From: Candidatus Eisenbergiella stercorigallinarum
GTDB taxonomy: Bacteria; Bacillota; Clostridia; Lachnospirales; Lachnospiraceae
Length of the DNA stretch: 29,724 bases
Assembly: GCA_019120525.1 (NCBI GenBank)
Contig: DWUW01000337.1
Location: forward strand, 1 to 29,724
Reading direction: 5' to 3'
Shown here: positions 7,791 to 16,071 of the stretch, piece after piece
Numbering within the stretch: position 1 is the first letter of the stretch
Layout of the letters: each line of letters opens with the position of its first letter
Position numbers and translations under genes: made by a program
The notes under the pieces: generated by a model
What the model saw: only the letters and a program-made list of their open reading frames with translations
Told to the model about the DNA's origin: nothing
The model's database searches: none

Positions 7791-9344
7791 TTGAGTATCA
7801 CATCCTTTTATTTTCTGGTCTTTTACGCGCTTGTCCTGCTTTTCTATTATATCGTGCCGAAAAGAGGCCAGTGGGGGATCCTCCTCCTGGCCAGTATTCT
7901 TTATTACCTATTTTCGGATAACGGCTTTCTGATCTTCTATCCCCTTGCCGCCGTGCTGGTCTGTCATTGGGGCGTCAGGCGTATGGTACGGGTCAGGGAG
8001 CGGGCGGAAGCGGCCGGGACGGATCCGGGACGGCAGTGCAGGCTTGCGCTGGCCGTCGTGATCGTGGCAAATGTGGGCGCGCTGTTTCTGCTGAAATACA
8101 TCAATTTCGGGATCAACACGGTCAACGGCGCCGCTTCTTTGTTTGGGAAAGGGGAGCTGCTGCATGGGCTTGACTGGCTGGTCCCGCTTGGTATTTCCTA
8201 CTATTCCCTCACGCTCATCGGCTATGTGACGGATGTATATTTCGGGATCGCGAAGCCTCTGAAAAATCCGGGAAAGCTGGCTTTGTACGGGATGTTTTTC
8301 CCCTGCATGCTTTCCGGGCCAATCCTTCGGTTCCGGGAGGACGGGGATCAGCTGTATGAGCCGCATCCTTTTGACTATGTGCAGGTGACGCGGGGGATCC
8401 AGCGTATGCTCTGGGGATTTTTCAAGGTGTTGGTGATCTCGGAGCGTATGGGTAAGCTGGCGGATACGGTTTACGGGAATCCGCCGCAGTATCCGGGGCT
8501 TTATATCTGGATCGGCACAGTGGCCTTTGCCTTCCAGCTTTACACCAACTTTTCGGGCGGGATGGATATTTCCCTGGGGATCGCGCAGACCTTTGGCCTG
8601 AAGCTGCCGGAAAATTTTGAGAGGCCCTTTTTTTCCAGGACCATCTCCGAATACTGGCGCAGATGGCATATCACGCTGGGTGTGTGGATGAAGGAATATG
8701 TCTTTTATCCGATCCTGCGCTCCGGCCTGTTTACAAGGCTGGGGAAAAGGCTCCGTTCCCGGTTCGGGAAGAAGCGGGGAAAGCAGCTTACTACCTTCGC
8801 GGGAATGTTCCTTCTGTGGTTTGCGGTAGGTGTCTGGCACGGCGGGGACTGGAAGTATGTGATCGGTTCCGGGCTTCTGCATTGGGCCTACATCGTCTGC
8901 GGAGAGCTGCTGGAACCGGTATACGCGAAGGGGATGGCCAGGCTCGGCATCGACCCGAAGGCAGGGTGGGTGGACAGGCTGCGGGTGCTGCGCACCTTTT
9001 TCCTGGTCAACATCGGTTTTGTGTTCTTCCGCGCGGACAGCGTGCAGACAGCCTGCGCCATGCTGAAGAGCGCCGTTTCTGTGTTTAACCCTTCCATTTT
9101 GATCGATGGGTCGGTCTTTGGGCTGGGGCTGGACTGGATTGAATTTACCATCGCCGTGGTGTCTCTTCTGATGCTGCTCGCGGTATCCCTTCTGCAGGAG
9201 AAGGGGTCGGTGCGGGAGCGGATCGGGAAAAAACGTCTGCCGGTGCGCTGGGCGATCTGGTACGCGCTGCTGTTTTATGTGATCCTGCTGGGCAATTACG
9301 GGCCGGACTACAGCGCCGCGGAGTTTATTTATCAGGGATTCTGA
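7791..9344 (+). CDS. MBOAT-family membrane O-acyltransferase (DltB/AlgI-like)
   Basis: A 517-residue multipass protein. The MBOAT core is clear: LGISYYSL, then LSGPILRF, FQLYTNFSGGMD, EYWRRWHITLGVWMKEYVFYPI split around the membrane, and VGVWHGG with the expected catalytic His350. A further histidine lies in LLHW (364). The start appears to be TTG at 7791, 16 bases after the ACP stop and preceded by GGAAGG. MBOAT proteins such as DltB and AlgI move acyl groups from a cytosolic carrier across the membrane to extracellular sugars or polyols. Directly after FkbH and ACP genes, it likely transfers the FkbH-derived acyl group to a surface glycan. No DltD or DltX homologue is seen here. The family is sure; the substrate is inference. 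Confidence 0.93.
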   Translation: MSITSFYFLVFYALVLLFYYIVPKRGQWGILLLASILYYLFSDNGFLIFYPLAAVLVCHWGVRRMVRVRERAEAAGTDPGRQCRLALAVVIVANVGALFLLKYINFGINTVNGAASLFGKGELLHGLDWLVPLGISYYSLTLIGYVTDVYFGIAKPLKNPGKLALYGMFFPCMLSGPILRFREDGDQLYEPHPFDYVQVTRGIQRMLWGFFKVLVISERMGKLADTVYGNPPQYPGLYIWIGTVAFAFQLYTNFSGGMDISLGIAQTFGLKLPENFERPFFSRTISEYWRRWHITLGVWMKEYVFYPILRSGLFTRLGKRLRSRFGKKRGKQLTTFAGMFLLWFAVGVWHGGDWKYVIGSGLLHWAYIVCGELLEPVYAKGMARLGIDPKAGWVDRLRVLRTFFLVNIGFVFFRADSVQTACAMLKSAVSVFNPSILIDGSVFGLGLDWIEFTIAVVSLLMLLAVSLLQEKGSVRERIGKKRLPVRWAIWYALLFYVILLGNYGPDYSAAEFIYQGF

Positions 9345-9353
9345 AGGACGAGG

Positions 9354-10295
9354 ATGGATATGGATAGGATTGCGGTACTGATACCCTGTTATAATGAGGA
9401 AAAAACCATCGAAAAGGTAGTGCGCGACGCGAAAGCCGCGCTGCCGGAGGCTGTGGTCTATGTGTATGACAACAATTCCACCGACCGTTCCGCGCAGCTG
9501 GCCGAAAGGGCCGGCGCGGTGGTGCGCAGGGAGCGGAAGCAGGGAAAGGGAAATGTGATCCGGCGGATGTTCCGGGAGATCGACGCGGCCTGTTATATCA
9601 TGGTGGACGCGGACGATACCTATCCGATGGAGTGCGCGGGGCAGATGGCGGATAAGGTCCTTGGGGAAAACGCCGATATGGTAGTCGGGGACCGGCTGTC
9701 CTCCACTTACTATGAGGAGAACAAGCGTCCCTTCCATAATATGGGAAACAGTCTGGTGAAAAAGAGCATTAACCTGCTGTTCCATTCGGAGATCCAGGAC
9801 ATCATGACCGGATACCGCGCCTTCAGCTACCAGTTCGTAAAGAGCTTTCCGGTGCTTTCCAAGGGGTTTGAGATCGAGACGGAGATGACCATCCATGCCG
9901 TGTACAATAATATGCAGGTGGACAATGTGGTGGTGGATTACAGGGACCGGCCGGAGGGAAGCGAATCCAAGCTCAACACCTATTCAGACGGGGTCCGGGT
10001 GCTTGGGACGATCCTGCGCATGTTCCGGCAGTACAGGCCGCTGGCCTTTTTTACCGGGCTGGCGCTTCTTCTGACGATGATCTCGGCAGCCTTTTTCATC
10101 CCGGTGCTGATCGCTTTTCTGGAGACCGGCATGGTGGATCGGTTCCCCACGCTGATCGTTTGCGGATTCGTGGAGCTTGCGGCGATCCAGTCGGTGTTTT
10201 CGGGCCTGATCCTGCACAATCTGGGAGTAAAGGAGCGGCGGGATTTTGAGATGAGGCTGTATGAGATCCGAAAGGAAGAAACAGGCCGCGGATGA
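9354..10295 (+). CDS. Second family 2 glycosyltransferase with C-terminal membrane helices
   Basis: A 313-residue GT-A protein starting with IAVLIPCYNEEKTIEKVV. It has DNNSTD for nucleotide binding, VDADDTYP with the DxD at residues 85-87, and TGYRAFS further on. Two hydrophobic helices follow at about 231-255 and 262-285. This is the polyprenyl-phosphate glycosyltransferase architecture, but it differs clearly from the GT2 at 2256, so the two probably use different sugars or lipid carriers. Nine bases separate it from the MBOAT stop. The start may be ATG 9354 or ATG 9360; the AGGACGAGG ribosome binding site sits better for 9360. Its product would feed the GT-C-like enzymes encoded next. Confidence 0.88.
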   Translation: MDMDRIAVLIPCYNEEKTIEKVVRDAKAALPEAVVYVYDNNSTDRSAQLAERAGAVVRRERKQGKGNVIRRMFREIDAACYIMVDADDTYPMECAGQMADKVLGENADMVVGDRLSSTYYEENKRPFHNMGNSLVKKSINLLFHSEIQDIMTGYRAFSYQFVKSFPVLSKGFEIETEMTIHAVYNNMQVDNVVVDYRDRPEGSESKLNTYSDGVRVLGTILRMFRQYRPLAFFTGLALLLTMISAAFFIPVLIAFLETGMVDRFPTLIVCGFVELAAIQSVFSGLILHNLGVKERRDFEMRLYEIRKEETGRG

Positions 10296-10358
10296 AGAAC
10301 GGCCGGGCGCTTCCTCCCCTGGCGGGAGCGGGGCCGGAGAAGGGATACGGACGGATAA

Positions 10359-11942
10359 ATGCGGAATAAAATACTGAAAAAAGAATATCTGGCCCTTGGG
10401 GCCGTACTGTTGGTCTTTTTTTGCATGGCGCTGTATAAGCTGACGGATACGCCGCTGTGGTATGACGAGATGATCGAATTCTATTATTCGAAATATCTGA
10501 CCGGACCCATCCGGGGCGTCAGCCTCTGCGGCAGCCTGTATGAACGGCTGCAGGCCAACAGCTTCCAGCCGCCGCTCTATAATCTGGTCATGCATGTCTG
10601 GCTGCTGTTCGGGGAATCAGAATGGTGGTTCCGCTTCAGCGGGGTCCTGTTCGGCCTGGCCGGGATGCTTGGGCTGTATGCCTGCGTCAGGCAGTTCGCC
10701 GGCTGGCAGGCGGCGGCGCTTTCCGTGTTCGTAAGTTCCTTTGTGTATGAATGGATGTATTATGTGAAGGAAGCCGCTGAGTATAATATGATGATCATGC
10801 TCCTGTACTGGCTTCTGTATCTGTATTTCCGTTCCTTCCGGAACCTGACGATGAAGAATATCCTCTGGTTCACGGCGGTTTCCGTGGTGCTTCTGTATAC
10901 GCAGTACGGCGCTGTCCTCGGGATCCTGCCGCTGGCGGTGAGCCTTTTCGCGCGGGCATGGACGCTCAGGGAAAAGAAGCTGTGCCGGAACATCGCGTTT
11001 ACCTATGGGATCGCCGCGGCCGCGGCCGGGCTTCCGCTCTATTTCCTCCTGTTTCGGATCCAGCTTCAGATGAACCAGAGCGTGAACTATTACACGGTAG
11101 CTTTTGAAAAAGGCAATGTCATTTACGACTTTTTCCTGATGCTCCTTACCACAGCCCAGTGGCTGTTCACGGAGTCCAAGACCCGGTTTTTGCTGCCCTT
11201 CGCCCTTGCGCTTCCGGCGGCAGCCCTGATCGCGGTCCTTTCCATCCGGTTCCGGAAAAATAAGGAGTTCAACTTTTTCCTGGTTAGCTGCATCGCGGTC
11301 TGGCTGATCTATTATGCCATCGTCCGTGCAGGGATCTATGCCTACGGAGATTTCGGGAACCGCTACAGCCTGTTTTTGTTTCCCATCTGGAGCGTGCTGA
11401 TCGTTTATCTGTTCAGCGAATTTTTTGCCCTGCTGCGGATGTGGGGGCTTCCGGAGGGAATGCCTTTCGGGAAGAGGGCAGCCCTGGGGCGGCTTGTTTA
11501 CCGCAGCGCGCTTGGGCTTTTCCTGGCGGTCCAGCTGGGATACTGCGCGTATGGATTTTACCGGATCAGCATCTTTGACGTAAAGAGCGATACCAGGAGC
11601 GTGGTGCGGCTCTGGTATGAGCTGGAGGGATATGAAGCTCCCACCTATGTGGTCTTCGGAGAGGCTCCCAGCTTTACCTATTACCTGACCCATGAAAACC
11701 GTTTCCGGGAGGAATACTGGGACGATATCGTTTTTGAATATGAAAATGTGGAGAACAGCTACTCCCCGGAGGAATACTGGGAATTCTTCCTGGCTGCCTG
11801 GAACGGACAGCCGCCAGAGCATTTTTACCTGTCCATCGGCCATGAAAACACGCTGACCGAGGCGCTCAGGGATCAGGGGTATGTGCTGGAGGAGAAGTTT
11901 TTGACGAATACGATTCTGTTTGAGGTGTCAAAAGAGAGCTGA
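10359..11942 (+). CDS. GT39/ArnT-like (PMT-type) membrane glycosyltransferase
   Basis: A 527-residue multipass protein. The first outer loop has PLWYDE (Asp36, Glu37), the acidic pair characteristic of PMT_2/ArnT-like GT-C enzymes. NSFQPPLYN (67-75) follows, the usual 'QPPLY' element, and then about ten hydrophobic segments and a ~120-residue soluble C-terminus. Such enzymes transfer sugars from polyprenyl-phosphate donors to acceptors outside the membrane. The preceding gene makes a donor-type GT2, a common pairing. The ATG at 10359 lacks a strong ribosome binding site (GGACGGATAA precedes it), so the start is less certain than the family. The acceptor is unknown; a teichoic acid-like or other surface glycan fits the locus. 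Confidence 0.82.
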   Translation: MRNKILKKEYLALGAVLLVFFCMALYKLTDTPLWYDEMIEFYYSKYLTGPIRGVSLCGSLYERLQANSFQPPLYNLVMHVWLLFGESEWWFRFSGVLFGLAGMLGLYACVRQFAGWQAAALSVFVSSFVYEWMYYVKEAAEYNMMIMLLYWLLYLYFRSFRNLTMKNILWFTAVSVVLLYTQYGAVLGILPLAVSLFARAWTLREKKLCRNIAFTYGIAAAAAGLPLYFLLFRIQLQMNQSVNYYTVAFEKGNVIYDFFLMLLTTAQWLFTESKTRFLLPFALALPAAALIAVLSIRFRKNKEFNFFLVSCIAVWLIYYAIVRAGIYAYGDFGNRYSLFLFPIWSVLIVYLFSEFFALLRMWGLPEGMPFGKRAALGRLVYRSALGLFLAVQLGYCAYGFYRISIFDVKSDTRSVVRLWYELEGYEAPTYVVFGEAPSFTYYLTHENRFREEYWDDIVFEYENVENSYSPEEYWEFFLAAWNGQPPEHFYLSIGHENTLTEALRDQGYVLEEKFLTNTILFEVSKES

Positions 11943-11987
11943 TCCGGGATGGCCCGGCTGCAGGAATGAGGAGGGGAAGAGGTTTCT

Positions 11988-13208
11988 ATGAATCATAATA
12001 AGCAAAAAGCGCTTACTCCGGTGTGCCTGGTATATCTGATTTTCGGACTGGGAATCCTTGCGCAGTTTATTTCCCTGGTCGTTTCCGACGGGAAGTTTTT
12101 GGGAGAAATGGTATATGATTTCAGCCGTTTCACGGATTTTTTTGATCATGTCCGGAGATTCTACCTTGGCCTGGATCTGGTGTATCAGGAAGGAATGCAT
12201 GCCTGCTTTCCTCCGCTGGCATACAGTATCTATTTTTTGATTTCGCGGATTCTGTATTCGGATAATATGGAAGCCCCCGGGGAACTGGCTGTCAGCGGAT
12301 CCGGAATGCTGGTCATATGTATGCTGACGGCTCTCTTCGCGCTTTTCTTTTCCTTTGCGCTGGATCGGCTGTTTTCCGGCGGACGTTCCCTGGAGAAGAA
12401 GCTTTTAACCTTTCTGCTGTTTTGTTCTTATCCCTTCTGGCTGGCGGTTGAAAGAGGGAATATGTCACAGCTGGTGCTGATTCTTCTGATGTATGCGTTG
12501 GCATTCCGCGATTCCGGCCGGAAAATGGAGCGGGAAGCGGCATTGATCCTGATCGCCGCCGCTTCGGGCCTGAAGCTGTATCCGGCCATATTTGGCGTGT
12601 TATATCTGGCCGAGAAAAGATATAAGGAGGCGGTGCGGCTCATCGCCTATGGCATTTTTTTCTTTGCTTTTCCATTCGTGTTTTTTCAGGGACTGGATGG
12701 CTTTCGGATCTTTCTGAGAAATCTTTCTGCGGTGGGAAGCGGAACGACCGGCGTGACGATCGCCGGGATCTGCGGCAGGATTGGAGAGGGGATCGGAATC
12801 GGCCTGGCACAGGGCCATATGGCCGGAAGGATCTTGTCTGTTCTGTATCTTGCGGCCGTGATCTTTCTTTGCTTTCGGAATAAAAAAAGCTGGCAGACAA
12901 TGGCTCTGCTTTCCAGCCTGATGATCATATTTGTGGCGGCCAGCGGGACGTACTGCCTGATTTACTGGACAATCCCGTTCCTGTGTTTTTTGAATGAGAT
13001 GCATATACGGAAAGCGTTCCGGTGGATCGACTATTTATATGCGGTTCTGTTCCCGCTGGTATTTGTGGCTTATCCTTTTCGGATGACGGGGTCTTCAGGA
13101 ATGCTGTATGCCTTCCTTTATCTGTTGATCCTGGTGATTCTTGCGGATCAGGCAGTGCAGGCGGTGGGGAAAAAGATCGGCGGCAGGGAGCGAAGAGAGC
13201 ATGAATGA
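11988..13208 (+). CDS. GT87/DUF2029-like multipass membrane glycosyltransferase
   Basis: A 406-residue protein that is hydrophobic throughout, with about nine to ten predicted helices. FPPLAY (74-79) after an early acidic loop and LKLYPA (195-200) near the middle are hallmarks of the DUF2029/GT87 group, polyprenyl-phosphate-mannose-type transferases in actinobacteria with many uncharacterised relatives in Firmicutes. The ATG follows AGAGG five bases upstream. Its stop overlaps the start of the DUF6311 gene. It lies downstream of two GT2 donor synthases and is probably one of several extracytoplasmic sugar transferases of this locus. The donor sugar is not predictable. It has less C+G-rich codons than the genes before it, though not strikingly so. 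Confidence 0.7.
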   Translation: MNHNKQKALTPVCLVYLIFGLGILAQFISLVVSDGKFLGEMVYDFSRFTDFFDHVRRFYLGLDLVYQEGMHACFPPLAYSIYFLISRILYSDNMEAPGELAVSGSGMLVICMLTALFALFFSFALDRLFSGGRSLEKKLLTFLLFCSYPFWLAVERGNMSQLVLILLMYALAFRDSGRKMEREAALILIAAASGLKLYPAIFGVLYLAEKRYKEAVRLIAYGIFFFAFPFVFFQGLDGFRIFLRNLSAVGSGTTGVTIAGICGRIGEGIGIGLAQGHMAGRILSVLYLAAVIFLCFRNKKSWQTMALLSSLMIIFVAASGTYCLIYWTIPFLCFLNEMHIRKAFRWIDYLYAVLFPLVFVAYPFRMTGSSGMLYAFLYLLILVILADQAVQAVGKKIGGRERREHE

Positions 13209-14928
13209 GATAAGAAATGATTTCGGGGAAAACGGAGGCGGGAAGCGGGCTCTGATCGGCGGTTTTCTGTTGGGAGTCCTTTCCTTTCTGCTGCTGTATG
13301 GGATTCAGATCCTTGATGTTACCTATGATGACTGGCTGCTGACGGGCGGAGACCTTTCCCAGCATTATCTTGGATGGTGTTTTTTCCGTGTCAGCGACTG
13401 GTCGTTCCCGGTCGGGTTGATGGACCGGATTTCCTATCCGAATCAGGTTTCTGTAATTTTTACGGATTCTATTCCGTTATTTGCGGTTTTGTTTAAGCTG
13501 CTGCGGGGGCTGCTGCCGGAGACATTTCAGTATTTCGGCATATGGGGGCTTCTTTGCTTTGGCCTTCAGGGCGGACTGGGGGCGCTGTTGATCCGGCATT
13601 TTGTGAAAGATGACAGATACGCTGCGGTAGGAAGCCTGTTTTTTGTCCTGGCTCCGATCGAGCTGTATCGAATGTATATGCATACGGCGCTTGGGGCCCA
13701 GTGGCTGCTGCTGGCCGCTTTCCTTCTGGGGCTGAAGCAAAACAGGCTAAAGCCTGTGCAGAGAACTGCGGCATATCTTTTCCTCGGTGTATTATGCGGG
13801 AGTATTCATCTGTATTTTGTCCCGATGTGCGGGATTATTTTGGGAGCTTTTCTGGCGGTGGATCTGATCCTGCGCAGAAATTTCCTGCAGACGGTCCTGA
13901 TGGGAATGGCTTATTGTTTTTCAGCGGTTGCTGCGGTGGTTTTGCTGGGGGGATTGTCCCATGATCATCAGCTGGATGCGGGAGGCCTGGGGCAGTTCAG
14001 TTTTAACCTTAACGGGCTGATCAATCCGCAGGGGTGGTCCCGGATCCTGCCGGATCTGCCGCTGTACGGAGAAGGGGCAGGGGAAGGGCTGGCTTTCCCG
14101 GGGACAGGGATTCTGGCAGCGCTGCTTGCGGGCGCTCTTGTGCTGTCCTTCAGGAAAAAAAGCAGGCAGGCTGTACGCAGACAGATCAGCGGCAGGAATG
14201 TGTCTGCATGTCTGGTTATCGCTGCGGTGTCCATTGTTATTTCCGTTTCCCATCGGCTTGCGCTTGGCGGTCAGGTGATCTGGGAGATTCCCTACCCACA
14301 GCAGCTGGTCTCCCTGTGGGGGATGTTCCGTTCCAGCGGAAGATTTACTTGGCCTGTGGTATATCTGCTGATCCTTTTTGGTGAGGTTCTTCTATACCGG
14401 GTGCTTGTCTGCCCGGAAGAAGCTGTTGGATCTGACATGCGGCAGAGTGATCCGGCGCAGGCAGGGGCATGCGGACGGGACGGAAAAGGTCTTCAAAACG
14501 CGGCGCTTGCTGTGCTGGCCATACTGCTGGTATTCCAGATATATGATTGCTGGCCGCAGCTGAAGGAACGGAATGACAGATTTTCCGGCCGGGAGGAGTA
14601 CGTATCTTTCATGACGGATGAGGTATGGGGGAGATTGAGCGAAAAGGAGCATCTTGTCTTTGTTTCCGATCTGGTGAGCAATCAGAACCTGCTTTATGGC
14701 CTCAGCGTATATGCGCTGGAAAATGATATGACGGTCAATACGTTTTATTTTGCCCATTCGGCCATAAAGAGTGAGGTGAAGGATACGATAGAGAGTTCGC
14801 TGGAGAATCCGGATCCTGATACTGTTTATATTTACAAAGAAGAGGACGAAAAACTCTGCACAGACGATAGGATGACATACAGGAAAGCGGACGGCCTGGT
14901 GATCGGCATATTGAAATCCGATAGCTGA
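13201..14928 (+). CDS. DUF6311-family multipass membrane protein
   Basis: A 575-residue protein with about eleven hydrophobic segments. The start ATG (13201) overlaps the end of the previous gene and has a GGGAG/AGAG site before it; an upstream in-frame extension lies inside the previous gene and is unlikely. The first outer loop contains TGGDLSQHYLGW (48-59), then FTDSIPL, the LPETFQYFGIWG region and FGLQGG, all matching the DUF6311 pattern. The family is GT-C-like with no known reaction that I am aware of. The ~100 C-terminal residues form a hydrophilic domain. It is the last gene of the glycan locus. A sugar or phospho-substituent transferase role outside the membrane is a reasonable guess only. 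Confidence 0.82.
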   Translation: MNEIRNDFGENGGGKRALIGGFLLGVLSFLLLYGIQILDVTYDDWLLTGGDLSQHYLGWCFFRVSDWSFPVGLMDRISYPNQVSVIFTDSIPLFAVLFKLLRGLLPETFQYFGIWGLLCFGLQGGLGALLIRHFVKDDRYAAVGSLFFVLAPIELYRMYMHTALGAQWLLLAAFLLGLKQNRLKPVQRTAAYLFLGVLCGSIHLYFVPMCGIILGAFLAVDLILRRNFLQTVLMGMAYCFSAVAAVVLLGGLSHDHQLDAGGLGQFSFNLNGLINPQGWSRILPDLPLYGEGAGEGLAFPGTGILAALLAGALVLSFRKKSRQAVRRQISGRNVSACLVIAAVSIVISVSHRLALGGQVIWEIPYPQQLVSLWGMFRSSGRFTWPVVYLLILFGEVLLYRVLVCPEEAVGSDMRQSDPAQAGACGRDGKGLQNAALAVLAILLVFQIYDCWPQLKERNDRFSGREEYVSFMTDEVWGRLSEKEHLVFVSDLVSNQNLLYGLSVYALENDMTVNTFYFAHSAIKSEVKDTIESSLENPDPDTVYIYKEEDEKLCTDDRMTYRKADGLVIGILKSDS

Positions 14929-14944
14929 TTCCGCTGTTCCTCCT

Positions 14945-14973
14945 GCATCCCCTCTTTCCTTCCCGCATAAAAT
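14945..14973 (+). promoter_or_regulatory. Possible SigE-type sporulation promoter for spoIID
   Basis: GCATCCC (14945-14951) is followed after 14 bases by CATAAAAT (14966-14973), which matches the SigE -10 consensus CATACAnT at all but one position. The -35 is only half matched. It lies 42 bases before the spoIID start, and spoIID is a SigE target in Bacillus. Confidence 0.35.
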
Positions 14974-15014
14974 GAAACAGCGGGCCCCTCAGGCCCTGGC
15001 GGAGGAGTGTGGGG

Positions 15015-15974
15015 ATGGAAAGATTTCGGGAAGCAGGAAGGATCAACAGGATGCAGTTTACCGCGCGAAGACAGAAGCTGAGGGATCTTTGCGCGGTATT
15101 TCTTTTTCTGTTCCTGCTTCCTTACGCGTGTTCCCTGATATTCGGCGGGGAGGACGCCTGCAGGGAGACGCTGGCGGTCCCTGCCTCCGAGGGGCCGATG
15201 GTCGCCTGCGACGGAAAAGCGGGTACGCTGCTGCTTCCGCTGGAGGAATATGTGGAAGGGGCGCTGGCCGCGAGCATCCCTCCGGAATATGAAATGGAAA
15301 CCCTTAAGGCACAGGCAGTCATCCTGCGGACGCTGTGCCTGAAAGCGGGGGAAACGGCGGAGGTCATTTCCGCCGCGTCCGTAGGGCAGAGATATCTGGA
15401 CGCGGAACAGAGACGGATCCTTTGGGGAGAGGATTATGAAGAAAAGCAGTCCCGGATGGAGGAAGCTGTACGGCAGACGGAAGGCCTGGTCCTGACCTGC
15501 GGCGGAGAGCTTCTGGAACCGGCCTATTTTCAGCTGAGCGCGGGAAAAACGCGGGACGGGAAGGAAGTCCTGGGAGAGGGATATGAGTATCTGGTGAGCG
15601 TGGACTGCAGCCATGACGTGGAAGCGGAGGATTATTCCCAGAGCGTGGTGTTAAGTGAGGAACGCTTCCGGAGGACGCTGGGCTGCGGCAGCGAGGGAAA
15701 GATCCTTCTGACCAGAGACAGCGCGGATTACGTGCTTTATGTGGATACGGAGGCGGGGAGGATGTCCGGAGAGAGCTTCCGCGATCTGTTCGGGCTTTCT
15801 TCCTCCTGTTTCGTGCTTGAGCAGGAGGGAGACAGCATCCGTCTGACCAGCCGGGGGATCGGGCACGGCCTGGGATTCTGCCAGAATGAGGCGGACCGGA
15901 GGGCGGCGCAGGGAGAAGATTACATGGAGCTTCTGTCTGATTTTTTCAAAGGAGCCAAGATTCGTAAAATCTGA
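15015..15974 (+). CDS. spoIID: SpoIID-like sporulation lytic transglycosylase
   Basis: A 319-residue protein with an N-terminal membrane anchor (about 20-40) and a SpoIID/LytB domain. LPLEEYVEGALAASIPPEY is followed by METLKAQAVILRT, the conserved E-x-LKAQA block that holds the catalytic glutamate in Bacillus SpoIID. The C-terminal IGHGLGFCQNEA corresponds to the usual GHGVGMSQ-GA motif, slightly divergent. SpoIID cleaves glycan strands during engulfment together with SpoIIP and SpoIIM in the mother-cell membrane. The ATG at 15015 follows GGAGGAG by seven bases; the GTG six bases earlier is too close. A SigE-like promoter match lies just upstream, and the next gene is a SpoIIQ-like protein, so this is a small sporulation unit separate from the glycan operon. 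Confidence 0.88.
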   Translation: MERFREAGRINRMQFTARRQKLRDLCAVFLFLFLLPYACSLIFGGEDACRETLAVPASEGPMVACDGKAGTLLLPLEEYVEGALAASIPPEYEMETLKAQAVILRTLCLKAGETAEVISAASVGQRYLDAEQRRILWGEDYEEKQSRMEEAVRQTEGLVLTCGGELLEPAYFQLSAGKTRDGKEVLGEGYEYLVSVDCSHDVEAEDYSQSVVLSEERFRRTLGCGSEGKILLTRDSADYVLYVDTEAGRMSGESFRDLFGLSSSCFVLEQEGDSIRLTSRGIGHGLGFCQNEADRRAAQGEDYMELLSDFFKGAKIRKI

Positions 15975-16001
15975 ATAAAGGGGAAGGAAACGGAAAAACT
16001 A
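15973..16001 (+). promoter_or_regulatory. Possible SigF-type (forespore) promoter for the SpoIIQ-like gene
   Basis: GGAAAAACTA (15992-16001) fits the SigF -10 pattern GGnrAnAnTw completely. GAATA (15973-15977), 14 bases upstream, matches four of five positions of the -35. It lies 70 bases before the start of a gene whose Bacillus counterpart is SigF-controlled. Confidence 0.35.
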
Positions 16002-16071
16002 AGCTTGAAGGAATTCACATGGCATGTGCCGTCGGCGCAGCCAAATGCAAATAGGAGAGAAGGAAGGACCT

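Noticed and set aside
7908..9896. Long minus-strand open frame (662 codons) opposite the MBOAT and GT2 genes
   Set aside because: Its translation is His/Pro/Arg-rich with no motif, while both plus-strand genes show clear family motifs across the whole stretch. It is a by-product of GC-rich codon use.
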